A stretch of 64,000 nt of DNA from Roseicyclus mahoneyensis. GTDB taxonomy: Bacteria; Pseudomonadota; Alphaproteobacteria; Rhodobacterales; Rhodobacteraceae. Below the pieces are notes generated by a model that saw only the letters and a list, made by a program, of their open reading frames with translations, had not been told where the DNA came from and made no database searches. Position numbers and translations under genes: made by a program. Shown one piece after another: positions 18,023 to 26,287 of the stretch. The stretch spans positions 310,001 to 374,000 of the forward strand of contig NZ_QGGW01000001.1 of NCBI RefSeq assembly GCF_003148775.1, written 5' to 3'. The stretch's first letter is position 1. The number at the start of each line of letters is the position of its first letter.

Positions 18023-19222
18023 ATGCGGCAGACCTGGCGTTGGTTCGGCCCCGGCGACGAGATCAAGATCCCCGAGATCGTCCAGACGGGTGCGCAGGGT
18101 ATCGTCTCAGCGCTGCATCATGTGCCCACCGGCGAGGTCTGGACGCCCGAGGCGATCGCAAAGCGCAAGCTCGAGATCGAAGGGCCGCCGGGTGCACCGA
18201 CAGGCCTGACATGGGATGTGGTGGAAAGCCTGCCGGTCTCCGAGGCGATCAAGACCCAGACCGGGGATTGGCACGCGCATGTCGAAGCATGGCGCGAAAG
18301 CCTGCACAATCTGGCCGGGGCCGGGATCGAGGTGATCTGCTACAATTTCATGCCCGTGCTCGACTGGACCCGCACCGACCTGCACCACCCGGTGCCGGGG
18401 GGCGGCACGGCGATGCATTTCGACCTGCTCGATTTCGCCATCTTCGACCTGCATGTGCTGGAGCGTCCCGGAGCTATGGCCGATTACCCCGACGATCTGC
18501 GCGCCGAGGCCCGCGCGGGATTTGACCGGGGGGCCGACGATCTGGGGCCGCGTCTGGTGGAAAACATCCTCAAGGGGCTGCCGGGGGCGGCGGAACATTG
18601 GGGTCTGACCGAAGTGCGCGCGGCGCTCGCCCGCTATGACGGGATCGACGCCGACCGCCTGCGCGCGAACCTTGCCGATTTCCTCGAACAGGTGGTGCCG
18701 ACCGCCGAGGCGCTGGGGCTGAGGCTGTGCTGCCACCCCGACGATCCGCCTTTCCCGCTGCTGGGCCTGCCGCGCATCATGTCCACGCTCGATGATTACG
18801 CGGATCTCATGGCCCGCTTGCCCAGCCCGGCCAATGGCATCACCTTCTGCACAGGATCGCTGGGGGTTGCCCCCAGTTTCGACCCGGTGGCCTTCATCGA
18901 GCGGCTCGGCCCGCATATCCATTTCGTCCATTTGCGCAACACGCTGCGCGGCCCGATGCGCGGCGGGCGCTGCAGCTTTACCGAAAGCGCGCATCTGGCA
19001 GGCGACACCGACATGGTCGCCACCATCCGCGCGCTGTCCGCCGAGGAACGCCGCCGCAAGGCCGAGGGCAGGGCGGATGCCATCATCCCCATGCGCCCCG
19101 ACCATGGCCATGCGCTCTTGGCCGACCTCGACCGGCCGATGATGCCGGGCTACCCGCTGATCGGGCGGATGCGGGGACTGGCCGAGCTTAGGGGTGTCAT
19201 GGCGGCAGTTGCGGAAGTGTAG
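18023..19222 (+). CDS. uxuA: Mannonate dehydratase
   Basis: UxuA converts D-mannonate to 2-keto-3-deoxy-D-gluconate, a late step of glucuronate breakdown. The 399-residue TIM-barrel protein has the metal-binding blocks LCCHPDDPP near residue 236, FCTGSLG near 278, FVHLRN near 304 and RPDHGHAL near 355. The gene begins three bases after the ABC ATPase stop, so it belongs to the same operon and points to uronic-acid catabolism. Its last 77 bases include a 61-bp segment repeated exactly at 20090-20150. Confidence 0.93.
   Translation: MRQTWRWFGPGDEIKIPEIVQTGAQGIVSALHHVPTGEVWTPEAIAKRKLEIEGPPGAPTGLTWDVVESLPVSEAIKTQTGDWHAHVEAWRESLHNLAGAGIEVICYNFMPVLDWTRTDLHHPVPGGGTAMHFDLLDFAIFDLHVLERPGAMADYPDDLRAEARAGFDRGADDLGPRLVENILKGLPGAAEHWGLTEVRAALARYDGIDADRLRANLADFLEQVVPTAEALGLRLCCHPDDPPFPLLGLPRIMSTLDDYADLMARLPSPANGITFCTGSLGVAPSFDPVAFIERLGPHIHFVHLRNTLRGPMRGGRCSFTESAHLAGDTDMVATIRALSAEERRRKAEGRADAIIPMRPDHGHALLADLDRPMMPGYPLIGRMRGLAELRGVMAAVAEV
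19146..19206 (+). repeat. 61-bp perfect direct repeat, copy A (inside uxuA 3' end)
   Basis: Bases 19146-19206 are identical to 20090-20150, 944 bases apart. In this copy they encode the uxuA segment GYPLIGRMRGLAELRGVMAA. The repeat brackets a kinase gene and a decayed uxuA end, giving a unit that could loop out by homologous recombination. Confidence 0.93.
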
Positions 19223-19344
19223 CGTCCGTCGGCGCTCCGACAGGCGCATGAACCGCACGGGACGGGTGCGCTTGTAACGTCCTGCGCACCGTCTTTCTGG
19301 AATCGAGTATATGCGTTCTCGCGGCCTCAAGACTAGGAAACGAA

Positions 19345-19956
19345 TTGGCGGTGGATGTCGAAAAGGTTCGTACCTTGGCCGATCATGTGATCGGCCTGCC
19401 CTCTCGTGCCATCGTCGCGATCGACGGCGTCGATGGTGCCGGAAAGACCACCTTCGCGGATAGCCTGGCCGCGCTTTTGACCGAGTGTGGACGGCCCATA
19501 CTGCGGGCTGGCGTCGATGGGTTTCACAATCCCGCCGACGTCCGGTATGCCCGCGGGCGCCGCGACCCCACGGGCTACTTTCTCGACTCCTATGATTACC
19601 CGGCCTTGATCGAGCATCTGATCATTCCCTTCCGGCGGGGTGACTCCCACGTTCTTACCGCCATCTTCGACCACAGAAGGGATGCGGCCGACCGAAGCGG
19701 GCAGATCGTGCCACCGGGCGCCTTGCTGATTCTCGACGGCATTTTCCTGCACCGTGATGAGCTGTCGGATCTGTGGGATTTCAGCGTATTCTTGTCTGTC
19801 CCCTTTGATGTTTCTTTCGAAAGGATGGCCCGTCGGGATGGGTGTGATCCAGATCCGAAGGCCCCCGCAAACGCACGTTACCTTGAAGGTCAGTTGCTTT
19901 ATCACGCGCAGTGCATGCCCGAGACGAGGGCCGACCTCGTCATTGAGGACTGGTGA
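19345..19956 (+). CDS. Small P-loop kinase, uridine-kinase-like
   Basis: A 203-residue cytoplasmic protein with Walker A DGVDGAGKTT near residue 28, DGFHNP near 57 and an RDxxGYFLDSYDY block, as in uridine kinase/phosphoribulokinase-like proteins. Start is TTG 19345 behind TAGGAAA; GTG 19351 is an alternative. Base and codon use differ from neighbours (more T-ending codons such as TTT and GTT), and the gene sits inside a duplication unit bounded by the 61-bp repeats, both signs of recent acquisition. Its real substrate (nucleoside, or another small alcohol) cannot be told from sequence. Confidence 0.75.
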   Translation: MAVDVEKVRTLADHVIGLPSRAIVAIDGVDGAGKTTFADSLAALLTECGRPILRAGVDGFHNPADVRYARGRRDPTGYFLDSYDYPALIEHLIIPFRRGDSHVLTAIFDHRRDAADRSGQIVPPGALLILDGIFLHRDELSDLWDFSVFLSVPFDVSFERMARRDGCDPDPKAPANARYLEGQLLYHAQCMPETRADLVIEDW

Positions 19957-19977
19957 CGCGTCGTGCGACCACAGCAG

Positions 19978-20160
19978 GTCCGGGGCTGGCGGTTCAGCAT
20001 TTCCGAAAGCGTGCATCCGGAGGGCGATACCGCTTTGCTCGCCACGATTCAGGTACTCGTGCCAGATCTCGACCGTCGAGGGACGCTTTCGGGCTACCCG
20101 CTGATCGGGCGGATGCGGGGACTGGCCGAGCTTAGGGGTGTCATGGCGGCCTTTGCCTGA
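19978..20160 (+). pseudogene. Decayed 3' fragment of a second uxuA
   Basis: Translation in this frame gives GWRFSISESVHPEGDT..., matching roughly half the residues of UxuA around residues 313-337, then a deletion of about 30 residues, then LDRRGTLSGYPLIGRM followed by an exact copy of the uxuA tail. It has no full domain or start and is a remnant of a divergent paralogue whose last 61 bases are identical to the intact gene. The rest of 19957-20277 holds only this remnant and the promoter of the metal transporter. Confidence 0.75.
20090..20150 (+). repeat. 61-bp perfect direct repeat, copy B (uxuA remnant)
   Basis: Exact copy of 19146-19206. Flanking bases differ on both sides (T before, CTTTGCCTGA after), so the identity is limited to these 61 bases. 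Confidence 0.93.
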
Positions 20161-20196
20161 GTTTGATTGATAATAAGTCGCAACAGCATTGACTTT

Positions 20197-20213
20197 TTGC
20201 GAATGGATCGCAA
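20197..20213. promoter_or_regulatory. Inverted repeat operator of the metal transporter (Mur/Fur-like)
   Basis: TTGCGA-ATGGA-TCGCAA (20197-20213) is a perfect 6-5-6 inverted repeat just downstream of a TTGACT hexamer (20189-20194) and overlapping the expected spacer/-10 region. A further TCGCAA half site lies at 20178-20183. Placement 65 bases before the binding-protein ATG suggests a repressor such as Mur/Fur-family or MntR responding to manganese or zinc; the identity is inferred. Confidence 0.55.
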
Positions 20214-20277
20214 TATGCAGTCCTGACGGCACGGCCCGCGCGCCCGTCTGCGCGCCAAGTCAGGACATTCGCACATC

Positions 20278-21228
20278 ATGCTGACCCGACGCTTCTTGTT
20301 GTCTTTTGCCACTGCCGCGGCGTTGGCCCTTCCGGCTGCCGCGCAGGATCGTCTTTCCGTTGTGGCCACCACCGGCATGATCGCCGATGCCGCCCGTCAG
20401 GTCGGCGGCGAGCGTGTCGATGTGACCGCGCTCATGGGTCCGGGCGTCGATCCGCATGCCTACCGCCAGACCCGCAGCGACATCGTGACGACGGCGCAGG
20501 CCGATCTGGTCTTTTGGAACGGCCTCTACCTCGAGGCGCAGCTGGAACCCTTCTTGCTGGAACTGGCGGCCGAACGCGCGGTCGTGGCCGTTGCCGAGGC
20601 GATCCCGAGCAGCCAGTTGATCGGCTCCGAGGATTACGAGGGCCGCTTCGACCCCCATGTCTGGATGAACCCCAACCTGTGGTCGCGCGTCGTACTGGCC
20701 ACCCGCGACGCGATGATCGCGGCAGACCCCGACAATGCCGAGACCTATACCGCCAATGCCGCCACCCATCTGGAGGAGTTGGCAGCCCTTGCCGTCTATT
20801 CCCAGACCGTTCTGGCCTCGATTCCGGCCGAGGCGCGGGTTCTGGTCACCGCCCATGACGCCTTCACCTATTTCGGGGCGGCGTACGGGTTCGAGGTGAT
20901 GGGCATTCAGGGCATTTCCACCGAAAGCGAGGCGGGGCTGAACCGGATCTCGGAACTGGTCGATACCCTTGTCACCCGCAATATCGGCGCGGTCTTCGTC
21001 GAGACTTCGGTCTCCGACCGCAACATCCGCGCGCTGATCGAGGGCGCTGCGGCGCAGGGCCATACGGTCAGCATCGGAGGCGAGCTTTTTTCCGACGCCA
21101 TGGGCGCGCCCGGCACTTATGAGGGAACGTATCTGGGCATGATCGACCATAATGTGACGACCATCGCCCGCGCGCTTGGCGGGCAGGCCCCCGAACGGGG
21201 CCGCATCGACGAGTTGGCGCTGAATTGA
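20278..21228 (+). CDS. Manganese/zinc ABC transporter substrate-binding protein
   Basis: Cluster A-I periplasmic metal-binding protein (SitA/MntC/ZnuA type), 316 residues with signal ending near LPAAAQ. Metal ligands visible in order: His in DPHAY near residue 60, His in DPHVWMNP near 125, Glu in GISTESE near 190, and Asp in LFSDAMG near 271, matching the His-His-Glu-Asp set. The long His-rich loop found in ZnuA proteins is absent, which favours manganese over zinc. First gene of a four-gene importer. Confidence 0.9.
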   Translation: MLTRRFLLSFATAAALALPAAAQDRLSVVATTGMIADAARQVGGERVDVTALMGPGVDPHAYRQTRSDIVTTAQADLVFWNGLYLEAQLEPFLLELAAERAVVAVAEAIPSSQLIGSEDYEGRFDPHVWMNPNLWSRVVLATRDAMIAADPDNAETYTANAATHLEELAALAVYSQTVLASIPAEARVLVTAHDAFTYFGAAYGFEVMGIQGISTESEAGLNRISELVDTLVTRNIGAVFVETSVSDRNIRALIEGAAAQGHTVSIGGELFSDAMGAPGTYEGTYLGMIDHNVTTIARALGGQAPERGRIDELALN

Positions 21229-22049
21229 CCGACCTCATGCCATCCACGCTGACACTGGCCGCAAGTGGTGGCGCGCAGACAGGGGCGGGGCCTGACCCCG
21301 CCAGCCCGCTTTGCCTGCGCGGGCTGACGGTCAGTTATGGCGACAAGCCCGCGTTGTTCTCGGTCGATGCGACGTTCCCGGCGGGGGCGATGTCGGCCAT
21401 CATCGGGCCCAACGGGGCGGGAAAATCGACGCTTCTCAAGGCCGCGCTGGGGTTGATCCCGACGGTCTCGGGGCAGGTGACTGTCTATGGCCAGCCTGTT
21501 GCCGCTGCCCGCGACCGCATCGCCTATGTGCCCCAGCGCGCCAGTGTCGATTGGGATTTCCCGACCACGGTGATCGACGTGGTCTTGATGGGCCGCTACC
21601 GCAAGCTGGGCCTGTTTCGTCGGGTCAGCCGGGCGGAACGCGCCCTTGCCCTCGACGCGTTGGCCCGCGTCGGCATGGAGGGCTTTGCCGACCGCCAGAT
21701 CGGTCAACTCTCCGGCGGCCAGCAGCAGCGCGTCTTTCTCGCCCGCGCGCTGGCGCAAGACGCTGATCTCTACGTGCTTGACGAACCTTTCGCGGGCGTC
21801 GACGCCGCCACCGAGCGCGCCATAATCGACCTGCTCAAGGGTCTCAAGGCGCAAGGCAAATCCGTCATCGCCGTGCATCATGACCTTGCCACGGTCGCCG
21901 GATATTTCGACCATGTCTTTCTCGTCAACGTCCGCGCAATGGCCGAGGGGCCGGTCGAGACCACTTTCACACCCGCAGCACTGGCACAGACCTATGGCGG
22001 CCGTCTGGCGGCGACGCATCTGGACCAGCTTGCCCTGACGGTGCGCTAG
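21225..22049 (+). CDS. Metal ABC transporter ATPase (SitB/MntB-like)
   Basis: ATP-binding subunit of 274 residues: Walker A GPNGAGKST near residue 65, signature LSGGQQQR near 163, Walker B LYVLDEPFAGVD near 182 and a switch VHHD near 217. Reading can start at TTG 21225, which overlaps the preceding stop (TTGA), or at ATG 21237; neither has a strong ribosome site. The first 25 residues are a variable polar lead. It is coupled to the flanking binding-protein and permease genes. Confidence 0.9.
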   Translation: MTDLMPSTLTLAASGGAQTGAGPDPASPLCLRGLTVSYGDKPALFSVDATFPAGAMSAIIGPNGAGKSTLLKAALGLIPTVSGQVTVYGQPVAAARDRIAYVPQRASVDWDFPTTVIDVVLMGRYRKLGLFRRVSRAERALALDALARVGMEGFADRQIGQLSGGQQQRVFLARALAQDADLYVLDEPFAGVDAATERAIIDLLKGLKAQGKSVIAVHHDLATVAGYFDHVFLVNVRAMAEGPVETTFTPAALAQTYGGRLAATHLDQLALTVR

Positions 22050-22052
22050 GTC

Positions 22053-23264
22053 ATGCCGGATTTCCTTGCCGCGCTGCTGCTTCAGGCGGGCTACAATGCC
22101 ACGCTGGTGACCATCGGGGCGGGCCTTTTGGGCTTTGCGGCAGGGGCGGCGGGCACTTTTCTGTTCCTGCGCAAGCGGGCGCTGGTGTCGGACGCGGTCG
22201 CCCATGCCACGCTGCCCGGGGTCGCCATTGCCTTTCTGGTCATGGTGGCCTTGGGCGGCAACGGGCAAAGCCTTGTCGGTCTGCTTTTGGGCTCCGCGCT
22301 CAGTGCCTTTGCCGGGCTGTGGCTGGTGGAATGGATCGCGCGGACCACGCGGCTGGCCGAGGATGCGGCCATCGGCGCGGTGTTGTCGGTGTTCTTCGGC
22401 TTTGGCGTCGTGCTGTTGACGGTGATCCAGACGCTCGACCGGGGGCGGCAGGCGGGGCTGGAGGATTTCTTGCTCGGCTCCACCGCCGGCATGCTGCTGC
22501 AAGATGCGCAGACCATCGCCTTTGGCGGTGCGCTCACCGTGGCTTTGATCTGGGTACTGCGCCGCCCGATGACGCTGGTGGCCTTCGATGCGGGCCATGC
22601 GGCCGCGATGGGCATCGACACGCGACGCGTCGATCTGGCGATGATGGGGCTGGTGATGGCCGTGACGGTCATCGGGCTCAAGCTGGTGGGCCTGATCTTG
22701 ATCGTGGCGATGTTGATCATTCCCGCCGTCACCGCGCGTTTCTGGACCAACCGGGTCGAGCGCGTGCTGTGGACCGCGGGTGTGATCGGCGGCGTCTCGG
22801 GCTATGTCGGCGCGGCCTTGTCCGCCTCGGCCCCTGACCTGCCGACCGGGCCGATCATCGTGCTGATCGCCGCGGGTGTGTTTGCGCTGTCGCTGCTCTT
22901 TGCGCCCGCGCGCGGTGTGTTGGCCTCGGCGCTGGCGCACCGCCGGTTTCAGGCGCGTGTCCACCGCCGGCAGGGGCTGCTGGCGCTGGTGCGGGCGGAA
23001 CCCATCCACGACCCGCTGACGCTGCGGATCTTGCGGGCCGAGGGGCTGATCCGCCGCGACGGGGTCGCCACCGACAAGGGCAGGGCGCTTGCCGCAAAGA
23101 TCGCCCGCGATGAACGCCGCTGGGACGTGGCGCGCGCGGTGCATCAGGACACGGCGCTCACCGGGCGCTACGACGGGCTGACGCCCATCGAAGACGTCTT
23201 CACCGCCGACCAGATCGCCGATTTCGACGCGCGGCTGGGTGGCCCGCAGCCGGTGGGGGGCTAG
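22053..23264 (+). CDS. Metal ABC transporter permease with C-terminal helix-turn-helix-like tail
   Basis: Residues 1-285 are a typical SitC/ZnuB-family permease with about eight or nine membrane segments. Residues about 286-403 form an extra soluble part, rich in Arg and Asp, with IHDPLTLRILRAEGLIRRDG followed by TDKGRALAAKI, the layout of a winged helix of the DtxR/MntR kind. Permeases of this family normally end near residue 285. The tail probably faces the cytoplasm and could sense metal or gate transport. It starts 3 bases after the ATPase stop. Confidence 0.88.
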   Translation: MPDFLAALLLQAGYNATLVTIGAGLLGFAAGAAGTFLFLRKRALVSDAVAHATLPGVAIAFLVMVALGGNGQSLVGLLLGSALSAFAGLWLVEWIARTTRLAEDAAIGAVLSVFFGFGVVLLTVIQTLDRGRQAGLEDFLLGSTAGMLLQDAQTIAFGGALTVALIWVLRRPMTLVAFDAGHAAAMGIDTRRVDLAMMGLVMAVTVIGLKLVGLILIVAMLIIPAVTARFWTNRVERVLWTAGVIGGVSGYVGAALSASAPDLPTGPIIVLIAAGVFALSLLFAPARGVLASALAHRRFQARVHRRQGLLALVRAEPIHDPLTLRILRAEGLIRRDGVATDKGRALAAKIARDERRWDVARAVHQDTALTGRYDGLTPIEDVFTADQIADFDARLGGPQPVGG

Positions 23265-23267
23265 GCC

Positions 23268-24194
23268 ATGGGCGCGGATTTCGTGCAGTTCTCGCTCACC
23301 CCGATCCTGATCGGCATCCTTGCCGCCATCGCCTGCGCGCTGCCCGGCAATTTCTTGATCCTGCGTCGGCAGGCGCTGATCGGGGATGCGATTTCCCATG
23401 TCGTGCTGCCGGGCATCGTGGTGGCCTTTCTGGTCACGGGGACGGTCGCGGCCATCCCCATGCTGCTTGGGGCAGGCGCCGCGGCGCTGGTCGCGGTGGT
23501 GTTGATCGAGGCGATCCGTCGTCTGGGCGGGATCGAGCCGGGGGCGGCCATGGGTGTGGTCTTTACCGCGCTTTTCGCGGGCGGTGTGCTGCTCTTGGAG
23601 CAATCCGACACCTCCCGTGTGCATCTGGACGTTGAACACGCGCTGATGGGCAATCTGGAAACACTTATCTGGCTTCGCGCGGAGGGATGGGGAAGTCTGC
23701 TGGACCCCGTCGCTCTGGCCAGCCTGCCGCCCGAATTGCCGCGCATGGCGGTGGTGGCGGCGCTGATCGCGGTGCTGACGCTGATCTTCTGGCGGCCCCT
23801 CAAGCTTTCCACCTTCGACGAGGGGTTCGCCCGCGCCATCGGCCTGCCGGTGTCGCTGATCGGTCTGGCGCTGGTCATCACCGCCACTGTCGCCGCCGTG
23901 GCGGCCTTCGACGCGGTCGGGTCCATCATCGTGATCGCCATGTTCATCTGCCCGCCCGCGGCCGCCCGCCTGTTGACCAACAGCCTTGCCGCGCAGGTCT
24001 GGTGGTCGGTCGCTTTGGCCATGCTCTCGGCCATCCTTGGCTATGTGCTGGCGGGCTACGGGCCGCTCTGGCTGGGGTTTTCCAACTCGGTCAGCGCGGC
24101 GGGCATGATCGCGACGGTCTCGGGCGTGATCCTCGGGCTGGCCTGTGTGGTCGGGCCCTATCGCCGGCGGGTGGGCGTCGCGGTCGGGGCGTGA
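23268..24194 (+). CDS. Metal ABC transporter permease (SitD-like)
   Basis: A 308-residue ZnuB/SitD-type permease with eight or nine hydrophobic segments, starting 3 bases after the longer permease. It lacks the soluble tail of its neighbour, so the two probably form a heterodimeric channel. The conserved block GDAISHVVLPGIV near residue 38 is typical of the family. Confidence 0.9.
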   Translation: MGADFVQFSLTPILIGILAAIACALPGNFLILRRQALIGDAISHVVLPGIVVAFLVTGTVAAIPMLLGAGAAALVAVVLIEAIRRLGGIEPGAAMGVVFTALFAGGVLLLEQSDTSRVHLDVEHALMGNLETLIWLRAEGWGSLLDPVALASLPPELPRMAVVAALIAVLTLIFWRPLKLSTFDEGFARAIGLPVSLIGLALVITATVAAVAAFDAVGSIIVIAMFICPPAAARLLTNSLAAQVWWSVALAMLSAILGYVLAGYGPLWLGFSNSVSAAGMIATVSGVILGLACVVGPYRRRVGVAVGA

Positions 24195-24257
24195 CGGGTT
24201 GCGCGCCGCCAAGGCTCGGGGCAGGGTGCATCATCGCATCTGCAACGGACCCATCCC

Positions 24258-25088
24258 ATGACCGACGCCTATGATCCCGCCACCGAGGGCGCGCAGATGT
24301 CATTCGCGCGCGAGATGAGCTATGGCGACTACCTCGCGCTCGAAGGGCTTTTGGAGGGGCAAAAACCCCTGTCGAACGCCCATGACGAGATGCTGTTCAT
24401 CATCCAGCACCAGACGAGCGAATTGTGGATGCGGCTGGCGATCCATGAGCTGACGGCGGCGCGCAGCGGTCTGATGGGCGGAGAGGTGCGCCCGGTGTTC
24501 AAGATGCTGACGCGGGTGGCGCGCATCTTCGAGCAGCTCAACGGCGCATGGGACGTACTGCGCACCATGACGCCGTCGGAATACACCGCCTTCCGCGACG
24601 ATCTGGGAAAATCCTCGGGGTTTCAGTCGCATCAGTATCGCCGGATCGAATTCATGCTGGGCAACCGCAACCCCGCGATGCTCAAGGTGCATGAACACCG
24701 CCCGGCGCTGCATGGCGCGCTGACCGCAGAACTGTCGCACAAATCGCTCTACCATGTCGCGCTGGACCGTCTGGGCGCGCAGACCGGGCAGGATTTCAGC
24801 GCGACCTACAAGATGGATGCGCCCCATGCGGCGCAAGATGCGATCCGTGACGCATGGGCCACGGTCTACCAATCCCCGCAGGCGCATTGGGAGCTTTATG
24901 AACTGGCCGAAAAGCTGGTGGATCTGGAGGATTATTTCCGCCGCTGGCGCTTCAACCATGTCACGACCGTGGAGCGCATCATCGGGTTCAAGCGCGGCAC
25001 AGGGGGCACGTCGGGGGTGCAATATCTGCGCCGGATGCTCGAGGTGGAATTGTTCCCCGAGCTTTGGCAGGTCAGGGGGCAGCTATGA
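24258..25088 (+). CDS. kynA: Tryptophan 2,3-dioxygenase
   Basis: Heme enzyme opening the indole ring of L-tryptophan to N-formylkynurenine. The 276-residue all-helical protein shows the family pattern: MSYGDYLALEGLL near residue 20, the distal HDEMLFIIQHQTSELW block near 42-57, SGFQSHQYRRIEF near 113-125, and the C-terminal HVTTVERIIGFKRGTGGTSG block carrying the proximal heme histidine. It overlaps kynU by ATGA. No formamidase gene is in the window, so that step must be encoded elsewhere. Confidence 0.95.
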   Translation: MTDAYDPATEGAQMSFAREMSYGDYLALEGLLEGQKPLSNAHDEMLFIIQHQTSELWMRLAIHELTAARSGLMGGEVRPVFKMLTRVARIFEQLNGAWDVLRTMTPSEYTAFRDDLGKSSGFQSHQYRRIEFMLGNRNPAMLKVHEHRPALHGALTAELSHKSLYHVALDRLGAQTGQDFSATYKMDAPHAAQDAIRDAWATVYQSPQAHWELYELAEKLVDLEDYFRRWRFNHVTTVERIIGFKRGTGGTSGVQYLRRMLEVELFPELWQVRGQL

Positions 25089-26287
25089 AGGATCACGCGA
25101 TGACCGTCTTGCGCAAACACATGTTCGACCTGCCCGACGGGATGATCTACCTCGATGGCAATTCGCTGGGGCCCTTGCCGCGCGCCGTGCCCGACCGGGT
25201 CGCGCAGGCGATGACCGGGCAATGGGGCGCGCATCTGATCAAGGGCTGGAACCTTGACGGCTGGATGGCGCAACCGTCGCGCGTGGGCGATCTGGTGGGC
25301 CGTCTGATAGGCGCACAGGCCGGGTCGGTGGTGATGGGCGACACGCTGTCGATCAAGGTCTATCAGGCCCTGTCGGCGGCACTTCAGATGCGGCCCGAGC
25401 GGCGTGTGATCTTGTCGGACAACGGGAATTTCCCGACCGATCTCTACATGGCCGAGGGGCTGATCCGGCAGCTCGGTCACGGTCACGGCCTGCGCGTGGT
25501 CGACCCCGAGGCGGTGGCGGACGCCATTGCCGACGATGTGGCGGTCGTCATGCTGACGCAGGTCGATTACCGCACCGGGCGCATGCACGACATGAAGGCC
25601 ATCACCGAACGCGCGCACAAGGCAGGCGCGGTGATGATCTGGGATCTGGCCCATAGCGCAGGCGCGGTGCCGGTCGATCTGGCGGGATCGGGCGCGGAAT
25701 TCGCCGTGGGATGCACCTACAAATACCTCAACGGCGGCCCCGGCGCGCCGGCCTTCATCTATGTCCGCCCCGATCTGGCCGATCAGGTCGAGCCCGCGCT
25801 GGCTGGCTGGCTGGGGCACGAAGCGCCCTTCGCCTTCGACCTCGCCTATCGGCCCGCGCCGGGTGTCGAGCGGATGCGCGTCGGCACGCCGCCGGTGCTG
25901 CAACTGACCGCGCTTGAGGCTGCGCTCGAGGTCTGGGAGGGGGTCGACATGGCCGATCTGCGCGCCGCCTCGGTCGCCTTGTGCGAGACCTTCATCGCCG
26001 AGGTGGAAGCGCGTTGCCCATCGCTGACGCTGGCCAGCCCGCGCGATCCCGCGCAGCGTGGTTCGCAGGTCTCGTTCCGATCCGAGCATGGCTATGCCGC
26101 GATGCAGGCGCTGATCGCGCGTGACGTGATCGGCGATTTCCGCGCGCCCGACATCATGCGCTTCGGCTTCACCCCGCTTTACGTGTCGGAGGGCGATGTG
26201 CGCGCCGCCGCCAAGATCATCGAGGAGGTGATCGACGGCCGGCTCTGGGACCGCCCCGAATACATGGCCCGCCAGCGCGTGACCTAG
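25085..26287 (+). CDS. kynU: Kynureninase
   Basis: PLP enzyme cleaving kynurenine to anthranilate and alanine. From the ATGA overlap at 25085 it has 400 residues, normal for the family. Seen: YLDGNSLGPLP near residue 22, IWDLAHSAGAVPVDL near 190 (Asp and His near the cofactor), and the PLP lysine in GCTYKYLNGGPG near 219. It ends by sharing the CTAG tetranucleotide with the stop codon of the convergent CoA-transferase gene. Confidence 0.95.
   Translation: MKDHAMTVLRKHMFDLPDGMIYLDGNSLGPLPRAVPDRVAQAMTGQWGAHLIKGWNLDGWMAQPSRVGDLVGRLIGAQAGSVVMGDTLSIKVYQALSAALQMRPERRVILSDNGNFPTDLYMAEGLIRQLGHGHGLRVVDPEAVADAIADDVAVVMLTQVDYRTGRMHDMKAITERAHKAGAVMIWDLAHSAGAVPVDLAGSGAEFAVGCTYKYLNGGPGAPAFIYVRPDLADQVEPALAGWLGHEAPFAFDLAYRPAPGVERMRVGTPPVLQLTALEAALEVWEGVDMADLRAASVALCETFIAEVEARCPSLTLASPRDPAQRGSQVSFRSEHGYAAMQALIARDVIGDFRAPDIMRFGFTPLYVSEGDVRAAAKIIEEVIDGRLWDRPEYMARQRVT

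Noticed and set aside
21117-24212. A very long open frame (over 1000 codons) on the minus strand opposite the metal-importer genes
   Set aside because: Its product is low-complexity (rich in Arg, His, Gln, Asp) with no recognisable domain, and it mirrors four well-supported genes. Such antisense frames are common in GC-rich DNA.
26284-26287. Shared CTAG stop between kynU and the CoA-transferase gene (also seen at 57489-57492)
   Set aside because: Convergent genes sharing CTAG stops are expected in compact genomes and need no special explanation.
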